From NCBI GenBank assembly GCA_012519705.1, contig JAAYPR010000001.1, positions 62,001-126,000 of the forward strand: a stretch of 64,000 bases of DNA, given 5' to 3'. The translations under genes were made by a program, and so were the position numbers. Below the pieces are notes generated by a model. It had not been told where the DNA came from. It did not search any database and was given only the letters and a program-made list of their open reading frames with translations. Within the stretch, counting starts at the first letter, position 1, and each line of letters opens with the position of its first letter. The stretch comes from Campylobacteraceae bacterium (lineage in GTDB: Bacteria > Campylobacterota > Campylobacteria > Campylobacterales > Campylobacteraceae). Below are positions 35,830-43,818 of this stretch, in pieces.

Positions 35830-36772
35830 CTTTGATTAAAGGCTCTATCATATCAACATTATCTTTTGTTACAAAACCACCGCCAGTGTTGATGTTAAAC
35901 CCTGAAAAACCGTAGTTTTTAGCCATGTAAATTTGAACTATACTAAAATACCCTTGAAACCAAGGTTGAGCGTCACCTACTAAATCCACATATCCGCTTT
36001 TGATACCGCTTAAAGTTGCAGGGGAGAGTGAAAAACCAGCGATTTGAAGCTTATCTTTGTCTAAATTTGCGTTTTTCATGATTTGCTCCATTTGAGCAGT
36101 TAGTGAGCCGTGGTCTATGAAAGCAACTTTTGTGTTTGGATTTTTAGCGATGTGAGCACTAAATACGCTTTGACCTAAAGTTGGGTCTTTGTTAATCTCA
36201 GGTGAAATTTCTACATAATCCACCTTTAACCCAGCACCCTCTAACACCTCTATCATCGCTTTTGCTCTATCGCCTCTTGTTGGTTGGCTTAAAAGTCCCC
36301 AAATCATCACTTGATCGCCAGCTTTTAAATCAAAAAATCTCAAAGCCTCATTTGCCATAGATAGACCTGCTGAGTAGTTGTCACTTCCAGCGTAACCAAA
36401 GCCTTTTGATGAGTTTGCCGCCTCTATCTCTTTTAGTGGTGTATCAACTGAAGTTACATAAATGCCATCTTTTATAGCTTTTTCAACTAACGGCTTATAA
36501 AGATCGTTTCCAGGATGCCCCATGATGACGATACCATCAGGCTTGGTTGCACTATAAGTTCTAAAGTTTTCAACCATTTTGTTTGGATCCCAGTCTGAAA
36601 AATAGACTTTTAACTCAACATCTAAATCCTTTGCCGCTGCTTTTGCACCATTTGAGATAACCGTTCCGTAGTTATCCCCAGCACTTCCGCCTGAATCAAA
36701 ATAAACAACCATCTTAGCGTTTGCTAAAGAAACCGCGAGTAATGCACTTAAAACTAAACTTTTTAGTTTCAT
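35816..36772 (-). CDS. periplasmic substrate-binding protein of a sugar-type ABC importer
   Basis: A 318-residue protein of the ribose-binding (Peripla_BP_4) type with a clear signal peptide (KLKSLVLSALLAVSLANA, cleaved about residue 19). The mature part shows the two-lobe pattern, with GIVIMGHP and VAFIDHG strands lining the cleft. It is the first gene of the importer and lies 43 nt after the DsbA-like gene. The ligand is unknown; the link with a double-cubane reductase suggests something other than a fermentable sugar. Confidence 0.88.
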   Translation of the reverse strand: MKLKSLVLSALLAVSLANAKMVVYFDSGGSAGDNYGTVISNGAKAAAKDLDVELKVYFSDWDPNKMVENFRTYSATKPDGIVIMGHPGNDLYKPLVEKAIKDGIYVTSVDTPLKEIEAANSSKGFGYAGSDNYSAGLSMANEALRFFDLKAGDQVMIWGLLSQPTRGDRAKAMIEVLEGAGLKVDYVEISPEINKDPTLGQSVFSAHIAKNPNTKVAFIDHGSLTAQMEQIMKNANLDKDKLQIAGFSLSPATLSGIKSGYVDLVGDAQPWFQGYFSIVQIYMAKNYGFSGFNINTGGGFVTKDNVDMIEPLIKDGIR

Positions 36773-36815
36773 CTTTTCTCCTTTATTTAAAATTTTTAAA
36801 ACTTTTTAGTTAAAT

Positions 36816-37523
36816 TTAAAGCAAATTTTCAACTCTTTTTATCACATCTTCTGCTAGTGAGTAGCCTGCTGCAACTTGAGTAGTCTTGCCATCTTTCATA
36901 AACATCAAGCTAGGCATCCCTCTAACTCCAAGCTTTGAAGCTTTTATAAAGTCGTTATAAAGCTCTTGTCTAGCTCTGGCTGAGTTAAAAATAGCACAAA
37001 ACTCATCAAAAGATATGTCAAAGCTTTGGCAGATACTCTCATACGCCTGAGGTTTTGTGATATCTCTGTTTTCTTCATAAAAAGCTTTTTGAATCTCGGC
37101 AAAAAACTCTAAAGTTTTTAGGCTGTTATCGTTGTTTTCAGCAAACATCTTCCTTGCGATGAAAACAGCCAGGCAAGCAGGGCCGGTATCGTAGTTAAAC
37201 TCATCTAGCTCAAACAGTGAAAAGCTAAATTTTTGACCTGTTTTTTTACCTATATGAAGCCACTCATCTCTTAAAAAACTTTTAAAAGTTTCATTCCACT
37301 CATCACCACCGCCAACTCTAAGTCCCCCTAGAACAATCTCAAATTTTATACCATTTTTCGTGCAAAACTCATGGATAGTTTTTAGCTCACCAAAAAACCC
37401 ATAACACCACGAACACATCGGATCGCCGATATAAAATAGAGTTTTTTCATCTTGATTGTAGTTATTTTTGCTCTTTACATCATACGCTGGCATTTGGCAC
37501 AATCCATCTTTACAATTTTGCAT
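36816..37523 (-). CDS. DsbA/FrnE-like thioredoxin-fold protein (probably cytoplasmic)
   Basis: A 235-residue thioredoxin-fold protein with the redox motif CSWC in DPMCSWCYGFFGEL (about residues 37-40) and a cis-proline loop GMPSLMFM near residue 204. A long helical insertion between them is typical of DsbA/FrnE proteins. It has no signal peptide; instead the N-terminus carries an extra pair, NCKDGLC (C4, C9). It sits between the double-cubane protein and the importer genes, in the same direction, which hints at a redox or maturation role for that system. Confidence 0.82.
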   Translation of the reverse strand: MQNCKDGLCQMPAYDVKSKNNYNQDEKTLFYIGDPMCSWCYGFFGELKTIHEFCTKNGIKFEIVLGGLRVGGGDEWNETFKSFLRDEWLHIGKKTGQKFSFSLFELDEFNYDTGPACLAVFIARKMFAENNDNSLKTLEFFAEIQKAFYEENRDITKPQAYESICQSFDISFDEFCAIFNSARARQELYNDFIKASKLGVRGMPSLMFMKDGKTTQVAAGYSLAEDVIKRVENLL

Positions 37524-37556
37524 ATTAATCCCTTTTATTAAGATTTGATATTTTAC

Positions 37557-38672
37557 CTATAAAAGTTCAATAAAAGCTTCTAACCTCGTTCTAACTTGTC
37601 CTGTATCTTGCTTAGAGTAGTCCGTCTCTATATGCAAAAACCCAGCCCCAGCGTCCTTGCAAGTCTGCTTTATCGTAGTGCTTTCTATAGCGTAAGTATG
37701 ACAGGCACTTAGCGTTATATCTATGACGCCGTCAGCTTTAAACTCGCTAATCAGCCTTTTTAGGTTATCGCATCTAGTCTCATTTCGATACATCACAGAA
37801 CAAGGGATTTTAAGATACCTTTTTGCCAAATTCTCATATAAATCCCCATCTGTCTCTACCATATACTCAAAGTTTTTTCTTCCCACACAGTTTTCAAACC
37901 CCACAACGATAGCGTCAAATTTCTCTATCTCTTTGATGATTTTATCAGCCACACCGCCACTTGGGCAACCTGTGATAAGAATGCGTTTTTTGTTTTTATT
38001 TTGATTAAATGGACTATTTGCCTTTTCTTTAAACTCACTAAGCATCTCTTCTAAGACTTTAAATTTCTCTTTTTTATCAAAAATAAAGTCGTTTGAAAAC
38101 AAGATGTCGTGCATCTCTGACCCTGTTATAGGGCTTGGGTCAAGCTTTGCTAAGTCCATTATCTCAAGCATCAGCTCTCTTTCTTTGTTTTGCAAAATAA
38201 CCGCATCTTTTAGCTTTTCATCAGTAATGGTTGTGTTAAATTTCTTCTCCAGTGCCTCTTTGAAACGGTGCATTTCACTAACCCAAAGTTCCAAGCTTTT
38301 TTCATTTGTCATATTTGGAAGCTCCATCACATAGACATCTCTTTGGTTTTTCATAAGCTCATACATCTTTTTCTTACCATCACAGGTTGTCTCACCTACT
38401 ATCAAATCACTTGCTCTCATATATGGGCAGTTACCATTTACCGAGTAGCCATAACTTGCCTTTATGAGCGGACAGAGGTTTCTTGGAAGCTCTTTTTCAG
38501 CCACGCTTATAGGGCTTTCATCATTTGCACATAAAGAGACAGCTATCGCATCAGCTGCTATGATAAGCTCTCTTGGCGAATAGGTACAAAACATACCTAC
38601 AACTCTTTGACCGTGTTCTTTTAAATTCGCAAGTTCTGCGGCGTTTTTTTGTTTTAGTTCAGCTAAACTCAT
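37557..38672 (-). CDS. 2-hydroxyacyl-CoA dehydratase-type double-cubane cluster protein (catalytic component)
   Basis: A 371-residue member of the HgdB/BcrB superfamily. Cysteine-rich motifs include FCTYSPREL (C29), NLCPLIKAS (C67), NCPYM (C82) and TTCDGKK (C97). In the second half are GCPSGG, ENCVGRKN, SACHTYAIES and the terminal ETDYSKQDTGQ. One homodimer-type catalytic gene plus one activator gene is the layout of double-cubane-cluster proteins, in which an [Fe8S9] cluster performs ATP-dependent reductions of small molecules. No CoA-transferase or second dehydratase subunit is present, which argues against an ordinary 2-hydroxyacyl-CoA dehydratase. A G8 tract occupies the ribosome-binding region. 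Substrate unknown. Confidence 0.85.
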   Translation of the reverse strand: MSLAELKQKNAAELANLKEHGQRVVGMFCTYSPRELIIAADAIAVSLCANDESPISVAEKELPRNLCPLIKASYGYSVNGNCPYMRASDLIVGETTCDGKKKMYELMKNQRDVYVMELPNMTNEKSLELWVSEMHRFKEALEKKFNTTITDEKLKDAVILQNKERELMLEIMDLAKLDPSPITGSEMHDILFSNDFIFDKKEKFKVLEEMLSEFKEKANSPFNQNKNKKRILITGCPSGGVADKIIKEIEKFDAIVVGFENCVGRKNFEYMVETDGDLYENLAKRYLKIPCSVMYRNETRCDNLKRLISEFKADGVIDITLSACHTYAIESTTIKQTCKDAGAGFLHIETDYSKQDTGQVRTRLEAFIELL

Positions 38673-38677
38673 ATTTT

Positions 38678-38693
38678 CCCCCCCCTTTTTTTT
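38678..38693 (-). repeat. Homopolymer tract A8-G8 in the RBS of the double-cubane gene
   Basis: On the minus strand eight A then eight G, ending 5 nt before the ATG at 38672. The A run includes part of the upstream gene's stop codon. The G tract is the only Shine-Dalgarno-like sequence for the gene. G tracts of this length are phase-variable in Campylobacter. Confidence 0.85.
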
Positions 38694-39447
38694 ATTGTTT
38701 TTTTAATCCCATCAAGCTAGCCCCTATGGCACCTGCATAAATCGCGTTTTTGTGAGTAAAAACCTCTTTACCTAACTCTCTTTTTAAAAGCCCTACAAAA
38801 AGTGGAACTTTACTAAGCCCGCCGGTTAGAAAATAGACCTCATTTTCTAACCTTTTTACCAAACTTGCAACTTTTTTAGCTGATGAGTTGATGATAGCAA
38901 AGGCGATATGCTCCTTGCTAACGCCATTTGCCATTAAAGAGATGATTTCACTCTCGGCAAAAACTGTGCAAGTTGAGCTTATTTTGATCTCTTTGTTTTC
39001 AGTTGCGACTTCGTAAATTTGAGCTAGTTCAAGCCCTAAACGGTTTGCCATAACTTCTATAAACTTACCAGTTCCAGCTGAACATTTATCATTCATGATG
39101 AAGTCTTCTGGCGAACCATTTGTTAGCATGATAGCCTTTGTGTCTTGTCCGCCAACATCTATAACTGTGCAGTCTTTTTCAAAAAGATAGTAAGCTCCAA
39201 CGCCGTGGCAAAGAATTTCCGTTAGAGTTAAGTTTGCGTAATCCACACTAACTCTGCCGTAACCTGTGGCTGTGATATGAAAAGGCATGTAGTTTTTTTC
39301 CAGTAGCATTTGGTAAATTTGCTTTGAAGTCTCTACTCCGCTAAAGCCTGTTGGGATGAAAAAAAGCTCGCAAAACTCTTTTAAATTTGCGTCATAAACA
39401 GCTACTTTTGTAGAAGTTGAGCCGATATCTATACCGATAAAATACAT
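38692..39447 (-). CDS. ATP-dependent activator/reductase of the double-cubane protein (BadF/HgdC ASKHA family)
   Basis: A 251-residue ATPase that, in this family, forms a dimer around one [4Fe-4S] cluster and injects low-potential electrons into the partner. The ASKHA phosphate motif GIDIGSTSTK is at residues 5-14, and DVGGQDTK about 97-104. The cluster cysteines are C122 (NDKCSAGTGKF) and C160 (SSTCTVFAESE), and TGGLSK lies about 216-221. It is the first gene of the apparent six-gene operon and lies 19 nt before its partner. A 15-nt palindrome lies 21 nt upstream. Confidence 0.9.
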   Translation of the reverse strand: MYFIGIDIGSTSTKVAVYDANLKEFCELFFIPTGFSGVETSKQIYQMLLEKNYMPFHITATGYGRVSVDYANLTLTEILCHGVGAYYLFEKDCTVIDVGGQDTKAIMLTNGSPEDFIMNDKCSAGTGKFIEVMANRLGLELAQIYEVATENKEIKISSTCTVFAESEIISLMANGVSKEHIAFAIINSSAKKVASLVKRLENEVYFLTGGLSKVPLFVGLLKRELGKEVFTHKNAIYAGAIGASLMGLKKQ

Positions 39448-39468
39448 TGATTTCCTTGAAAATTTTAT

Positions 39469-39483
39469 CTCTAAACCTTAGAG
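39469..39483 (-). promoter_or_regulatory. 15-nt palindrome upstream of the double-cubane activator gene
   Basis: Plus-strand CTCTAA-ACC-TTAGAG, 21-22 nt before the start codon. A minus-strand TAGAAT -10 candidate at 39494-39499 would put the transcription start at or near this palindrome. Confidence 0.6.
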
Positions 39484-39547
39484 CTAAGTAAGTATTCTAG
39501 CAAATTTATGATAAAATAATTATAAAATAGTTTTTAAAGGTGAGTTA

Positions 39548-39973
39548 TTGATATATTTAGTTCAAACAGATACAACAGCTGGGTTTTTAAGCAAGGATTT
39601 AAAAGCACTAAACCGAGTAAAAAACAGAGATGAAAGTAAGCCTTGTTTGATAGCAACGGCTAAATTTAGCGAGCTTTTAAGCGTGGCAAGAGTGCCAAAA
39701 AAGTATAAAAATCTAGTTAGAAGAGCTAAAAAAACAACTTTTATCTACCCAAATGGTAAGAGTGTAAGAGTTGTCAAAGATGACCCACACGCCGAGTTTT
39801 TAAAAACTCACGGGGCGATGTACTCAACATCTGCTAATCTTCACGGGGCTAAATTTGACCTAGAGTATGCAAAAAGTGTGGCTGATGAGGTGGTAGGAAG
39901 TGAGTTTTGTGAAAAAGAACCATCTAAAATTTATAAAATTTCAAGAAGTAGAGTTAAAAAAATTAGGGGTTAG
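39548..39973 (+). CDS. short Sua5/YciO/YrdC-family protein (TsaC-like)
   Basis: A 141-residue protein with the YrdC fold, related to the enzyme that makes threonylcarbamoyl-AMP for the t6A modification of tRNA. The YSTSANLHG motif (about residues 99-107) is the family S-T-S-A-N signature. It is shorter than E. coli TsaC (about 190 residues). The start is TTG behind AAAGGTGA. It is 8 nt upstream of coaE. Whether this is the working TsaC is not shown; tcdA, acting on the same nucleoside, lies nearby on the other strand. Confidence 0.75.
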   Translation: MIYLVQTDTTAGFLSKDLKALNRVKNRDESKPCLIATAKFSELLSVARVPKKYKNLVRRAKKTTFIYPNGKSVRVVKDDPHAEFLKTHGAMYSTSANLHGAKFDLEYAKSVADEVVGSEFCEKEPSKIYKISRSRVKKIRG

Positions 39974-39981
39974 TTTCTAAA

Positions 39982-40572
39982 ATGAGCGAGTTTAAAAACG
40001 GTGTTGTGATAACTGGTGGAATCGGAAGTGGTAAAAGCACTGTTGTAGAGATGCTTAAAAATAGTGGTTTTAGCGTTATAGATGCTGATTTGATAAGTCA
40101 TGAAATTTTGGATAGTTTAGCGGGCGAGATTTCAAAACTTTTTGGAAATGAATTTGTAGATGGTGATAAAGTTCTAAGAAAAAAGCTTGGAAACTTAGTT
40201 TTTAGCGATAAATCAAAGCTAAAAGAGCTAGAAAACTTACTTCATCCAAAGATAAAAGATGAGATTTTTGCTCAGGCTTTAAAGTTAGAAAAGCTTAATA
40301 AAACCTATTTTGTAGATATTCCTTTATTTTATGAAAGTGAGGGTAGATATAACAAGTTTAAAAAAGTGTTAGTCATCTATGCCCCTAAAGAGCTCTGTTT
40401 GGAGCGAATAATGAAGCGAAACAAACTAACAAAAGATGAAGCGTTAGTTAGGATAAACTCTCAAACTGACATTGAAACAAAGAAAAGCTTAGCAAATTTT
40501 GTGATAGAAAATTTAGGCGATAAACAAGAGTTAGAGATAAAAGTTAGTGAGTTTTTAGAGAGCTTGGGGTAA
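39982..40572 (+). CDS. coaE: dephospho-CoA kinase
   Basis: Last step of coenzyme A synthesis, phosphorylating dephospho-CoA. The P-loop GGIGSGKST lies about residues 12-20, the DADLISHEI acceptor-binding stretch about 34-42, and a LID-type RMKRNKLTKDEA stretch about 145-156. Length 196 is standard. It is followed by the repeat array. Confidence 0.93.
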   Translation: MSEFKNGVVITGGIGSGKSTVVEMLKNSGFSVIDADLISHEILDSLAGEISKLFGNEFVDGDKVLRKKLGNLVFSDKSKLKELENLLHPKIKDEIFAQALKLEKLNKTYFVDIPLFYESEGRYNKFKKVLVIYAPKELCLERIMKRNKLTKDEALVRINSQTDIETKKSLANFVIENLGDKQELEIKVSEFLESLG

Positions 40573-40588
40573 ATTTATTCTCTAACCA

Positions 40589-40624
40589 TCATTGCGAGAC
40601 GGACAAAGTTCAGCGTGCAATCTA
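40589..40624 (+). repeat. REP-like unit A
   Basis: Begins TCATTGCGAGAC and ends GTGCAATCTAG; followed by a 40-nt tail resembling that of unit B. Confidence 0.75.
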
Positions 40625-40681
40625 GTTTTTAAATTTTAGAGTTACTTTTTTAGTAAATTTGGCTTTAGTCCACCTTCCACT

Positions 40682-40711
40682 CGTCATTGCGAACGAAGTT
40701 AAACAATCCGG
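40682..40711 (+). repeat. REP-like unit B
   Basis: Begins CGTCATTGCGAACG and ends ACAATCCGG. It faces unit C, so B-C together span 40682-40823 with inverted ends. Confidence 0.75.
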
Positions 40712-40774
40712 CTCTTAAAATTTTAGAGTTACTTTTTTAGTAAATTTAGTTTTTCTATTTTTTAAATTTAAGGA

Positions 40775-40823
40775 CTAGATTGCCACGATTTTTTCGTTTC
40801 ACTCAAAATCTCGCAATGACGAG
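40775..40823 (-). repeat. REP-like unit C (inverted)
   Basis: Reads CTAGATTGCCACGATT ... AATCTCGCAATGACG on the plus strand, the reverse complement of the repeat, with an internal hairpin like the copy at 10723. Confidence 0.75.
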
Positions 40824-40903
40824 GTTAGTAGATAAAATTTATAAGAGAATTAAGGTTTTTATATAAAAATTCTATAAGCAAAAAAGACCAAACCTACTAA
40901 AGT

Positions 40904-40937
40904 AGTCATTGCGAGGAGCGAAGCGACGTGGCAATCC
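40904..40937 (+). repeat. REP-like unit D (most complete core)
   Basis: GTCATTGCGAGGAGCGAAGC continues into GACGTGGCAATCCA, the most canonical-looking copy in the window. Confidence 0.8.
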
Positions 40938-41019
40938 ATCAAATAAAAGCTTTATTAGTTTATAAGGTTTCCATTTAAACAATCTTTATCTACTAAATTC
41001 ACAAAAAACACCTTTCACT

Positions 41020-41050
41020 CGTCATTGCGAACGTTAGTGAAGCAATCTAG
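41020..41050 (+). repeat. REP-like unit E
   Basis: Begins CGTCATTGCGAACG and ends AGCAATCTAG. It faces unit F; E-F spans 41020-41195. Confidence 0.75.
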
Positions 41051-41156
41051 ACCTTAAAATTCTAAAGTCTTGTTCGGTAAATTTGGTTTTTAGGTTTTTG
41101 TTTTAAGAAATTTAGTTCTTTTAAATTTGGCTCTTCATCAAATTCTAGTTTGTGGT

Positions 41157-41195
41157 CTAGATTGCCACGATTTACTTCGTAAATCTCGCAATGAC
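41157..41195 (-). repeat. REP-like unit F (inverted)
   Basis: CTAGATTGCCACGATTTAC ... AAATCTCGCAATGAC, with an inner hairpin around TTTACTTCGTAAA. Confidence 0.75.
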
Positions 41196-41239
41196 CGCAT
41201 ATAACGGTTGTTTTAAATTTAGTTAGTTTAGTTTAAATT

Positions 41240-41911
41240 CTAAATTCTATTTTTAACTAAATTCCCCACCACATAACTAGCCAAAAAATTTCCAAAAGTT
41301 GCAGTTACTCCCATAAAGCTTCCTAGGTTTTCACATATAGGAAGCTCTTTTGAGTAAACCACATCAAACTCACCTGCAAAACCACTTTTTTTAAGCTCAT
41401 AACGAAACTTTCTAGCTAACGGGTCGGTGTTTGTTTGCCAGATGTTAGTTAGCTCTATAAGTGCGGGATTTATGCGTTTTGCACCGCCCATTGAGCTAAC
41501 AAATTTTGGCTTGTTAGTATTGTTAGTTACCACTTTGTTAGCAAGTGCAACTTTTGCAGGGATATCATCTATGGCATCCACTACAAAGTCAAACTCACTA
41601 AAATCAAAGCTTTCTATAAACTCACTATCTATTTTTTGATGAATGGCTTTGATGCTTGGAAACCGCTCTTTAAAAACATCAACTTTTCGTTTTCCGATAT
41701 GTTCGCTTCCGATTTGGCGGTTTTGATTTGAGAGTTCAAAAATGTCGCAGTCTATTGCTGTCAAATTCACAACTCCGCTTCTATAAAGCACCTCTATGCA
41801 AGCCCCACCAACTCCACCACATCCACAAACTAGCACTTTTGCATTTTGTAAAACCTCAAAGCCATCATCTCCAAAAAGCCATATTATACGTGAGTATTTC
41901 TCTAAAGCCAA
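41240..41911 (-). CDS. tcdA: tRNA threonylcarbamoyladenosine dehydratase TcdA (ThiF/E1-like)
   Basis: An E1-like enzyme that cyclises t6A to ct6A in tRNA using ATP. The nucleotide-binding VCGCGGVGGAC stretch is about residues 27-37, the adenylation-region RQIGS about 65-69, and DFVVDAIDD about 109-117. Length 223 is slightly short for TcdA (about 250-270). ThiF or MoeB are alternatives, but no ThiS or MoaD partner is present and the YrdC-like gene is close. It overlaps surE by 10 nt. Confidence 0.82.
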   Translation of the reverse strand: MALEKYSRIIWLFGDDGFEVLQNAKVLVCGCGGVGGACIEVLYRSGVVNLTAIDCDIFELSNQNRQIGSEHIGKRKVDVFKERFPSIKAIHQKIDSEFIESFDFSEFDFVVDAIDDIPAKVALANKVVTNNTNKPKFVSSMGGAKRINPALIELTNIWQTNTDPLARKFRYELKKSGFAGEFDVVYSKELPICENLGSFMGVTATFGNFLASYVVGNLVKNRI

Positions 41912-42666
41912 TTTTTAAGCCTATTCATCTCGGAGTATTCTGTTAAATTTAGCGTAAGTGGCGTCAGGCTAGCGTATCCATCAACCACGGCTTCTAAGTC
42001 CGTGTCTTTGTTTTTTTCTTTATCAAAAGTGATATTCATAGCCCCAAGCCAGTAGTACTCTATGCCACGTGGGTTTTTATGAAGTCTTGCATCTGTGAAG
42101 TAGTCTTTGCGACCAGCTTCAACGACTTTTATGCCCTTATATTCACTCTTTTTAACATCAGGGATATTTAAGTTTAGAACTTTTCTCTCACCTAAAGGAT
42201 AGCCTTTTTCAAAAATTTGTTTTACTAGATCAACTGTTACATCGCAAGCAAGCCCGAAGTCTAAGTTATCAAGAGTTTTATAGTACTGCGAAACCGCGAG
42301 CGATGGAACTCCGTGAAGAACACCTTCTATCGCCCCGCCACAAGTTCCAGAGTAGGTGATATCTTCGGCTAAATTTGCACCGTGATTTATACCGCTTATT
42401 ATAAGGTCTGGTTTTTTGTTATAAAAAAGAGTGTGAAGTCCTAAAAATACGCAGTCACTAGGTGTGCCATCATCAAGTTTATAAAAGCTATCAGCTATTT
42501 TGATAAGTCTTAAAGGCTTAGTTATCGTGATAGAGTGAGCACAAGCTGACTTTTCCTGACTAGGTGCAACGATGGTAACCCTTGCGATACTTCTTAAAGC
42601 ATCTGCTAGCTCTAAAAGCCCATTTGCCTCAAAGCCGTCATCGTTTGTGATAAGAATTTCTTTCAT
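41902..42666 (-). CDS. surE: 5'/3'-nucleotidase SurE
   Basis: A metal-dependent nucleoside-monophosphate phosphatase. The metal-binding motif TNDDG (D8-D9) is at the N-terminus, SGINHG about residues 91-96, YSGTCGGAIEG about 104-114. Length 254 is normal. It has its own ribosome-binding site (AAAGGAG) and overlaps tcdA by 10 nt. Confidence 0.95.
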   Translation of the reverse strand: MKEILITNDDGFEANGLLELADALRSIARVTIVAPSQEKSACAHSITITKPLRLIKIADSFYKLDDGTPSDCVFLGLHTLFYNKKPDLIISGINHGANLAEDITYSGTCGGAIEGVLHGVPSLAVSQYYKTLDNLDFGLACDVTVDLVKQIFEKGYPLGERKVLNLNIPDVKKSEYKGIKVVEAGRKDYFTDARLHKNPRGIEYYWLGAMNITFDKEKNKDTDLEAVVDGYASLTPLTLNLTEYSEMNRLKNWL

Positions 42667-42704
42667 TTAACTCCTTTTTTCTTACCATTTTATCATAGTT
42701 TGGT

Positions 42705-42710
42705 TATAAT
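42705..42710 (+). promoter_or_regulatory. Predicted -10 box for lpxB
   Basis: TATAAT 33 nt upstream of the lpxB start in the gap divergent from surE. Confidence 0.6.
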
Positions 42711-42743
42711 CTGCAAAGAATTTTTATAAAAGTTAGGAAATTT

Positions 42744-43778
42744 ATGAGTAAGAAAATTTTAGTCTCATCACTTGAGCCATCAGCAAATTTGCACTTAAAA
42801 GAGGTTTTAAAACATTTAGAAGAGTGCGAGATAAAGGGTATATTTGACCCTAAATTTGGAACTCCTTACATGGCAAGTAGTGAGTTTTCAGCGATGGGGT
42901 TTATAAATGTTTTACCCCTTGTTTTTAAAGCTAAAAGAGCTATAAAAGAGATGGTGGAGATGGCTAGGACAAGCGACCACGTGCTTCTTATAGATAGCCC
43001 AGCTTTTAACCTACCACTTGCAAAAGCGATAAAAAAAGCTGGAATTAAAACGCCCATAACTTACTACATACTTCCTAAGGTTTGGGCATGGAAAAGTGGG
43101 CGGATAAAAGAGCTTGAAAAGTATTGTGATAATCTAGCTTCGATTTTACCGTTTGATGATAGATATTTCAGCCGTTCAACTTACGTGGGAAATCCCTTGC
43201 TTGATGAGATAAAGGTAGAAAAAACTAGCTATGAGAAAAACAGGGTTTTGGCGTTTTTACCAGGGTCTAGAAAGTCTGAAATTTCAAGACTTATGCCTGT
43301 TTTTAGAGAGTTGCTTCCTAAATTCGATGGATACAAAAAGATTTTAGTAGTTCCGCCAAATTTAAAAGGAAGTGAAATTTACGGCGATACAACAGGTTTT
43401 GAGATAGAAAGCTCAACGCCAAAAGTTTTAGCAAAAAGTGAGTTTGCATTTATCTGCTCAGGCACAGCGACTCTTGAGTCAGCCCTTATAGGAACGCCTT
43501 TTGTGCTATGTTATAAGGCAAAAGACATTGACATTTTCCTAGCAAAAACCTTTATAGGAAAAAGGATAAAGCACGCTGGGCTTGCAAATTTGATGTTTGA
43601 CTTTATGGGGGAAGAGCCACTTCATATAGAGCTTATCCAAAATGAAGTGACGAGTGAGAGTTTGTTTGAAGCTTATAAAACTCATGAAGCTATGAAGTTT
43701 AAAAACGCAAGAGAGAGACTAAAAGAGTACTTAAAATTTGGAAGTGCTAGCAATGTGGCAAAAATAATTATAAATTAA
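42744..43778 (+). CDS. lpxB: lipid-A-disaccharide synthase
   Basis: A glycosyltransferase (GT19) that joins UDP-diacylglucosamine and lipid X to form the lipid A disaccharide. [16 protein letters not shown] about residues 74-89, LPKVWAWK about 110-117, and LPGSRKSEI about 173-181 are family landmarks; the nucleotide-binding SGTATLES is about 239-246. Length 344 is slightly short compared with E. coli. It complements lpxA and the LpxH-like gene in this window. Confidence 0.95.
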   Translation: MSKKILVSSLEPSANLHLKEVLKHLEECEIKGIFDPKFGTPYMASSEFSAMGFINVLPLVFKAKRAIKEMVEMARTSDHVLLIDSPAFNLPLAKAIKKAGIKTPITYYILPKVWAWKSGRIKELEKYCDNLASILPFDDRYFSRSTYVGNPLLDEIKVEKTSYEKNRVLAFLPGSRKSEISRLMPVFRELLPKFDGYKKILVVPPNLKGSEIYGDTTGFEIESSTPKVLAKSEFAFICSGTATLESALIGTPFVLCYKAKDIDIFLAKTFIGKRIKHAGLANLMFDFMGEEPLHIELIQNEVTSESLFEAYKTHEAMKFKNARERLKEYLKFGSASNVAKIIIN

Positions 43779-43789
43779 AAATAACAAAG

Positions 43790-43795
43790 TATAAT
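43790..43795 (+). promoter_or_regulatory. Predicted -10 box for greA
   Basis: TATAAT 24 nt upstream of the greA start, followed by an AAAGGAAA site. Confidence 0.6.
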
Positions 43796-43818
43796 AGCCG
43801 TTTAAAAAAAGGAAATTT

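Larger units (their letters stand above)
40573..41239. other. 667-nt repeat-filled gap between coaE and tcdA
   Basis: No gene. At least six copies of a GTCATTGCGA...GCAATC repeat in both orientations, joined by AT-rich tails that also resemble each other (for example TTTTAGAGTTACTTTTTTAG after units at 40589 and 40682). The two genes flanking it converge. Confidence 0.85.

Noticed and set aside
37557..38672. Ordinary 2-hydroxyglutaryl-CoA dehydratase subunit
   Set aside because: No second subunit, CoA-transferase or ligase gene is present, and one catalytic plus one activator gene fits double-cubane proteins better; not excluded without a tree.
40589..41195. Possible CRISPR array
   Set aside because: Copies occur in both orientations, spacing is irregular and units are diverged, with no cas genes nearby; they fit REP/MITE-like elements instead.
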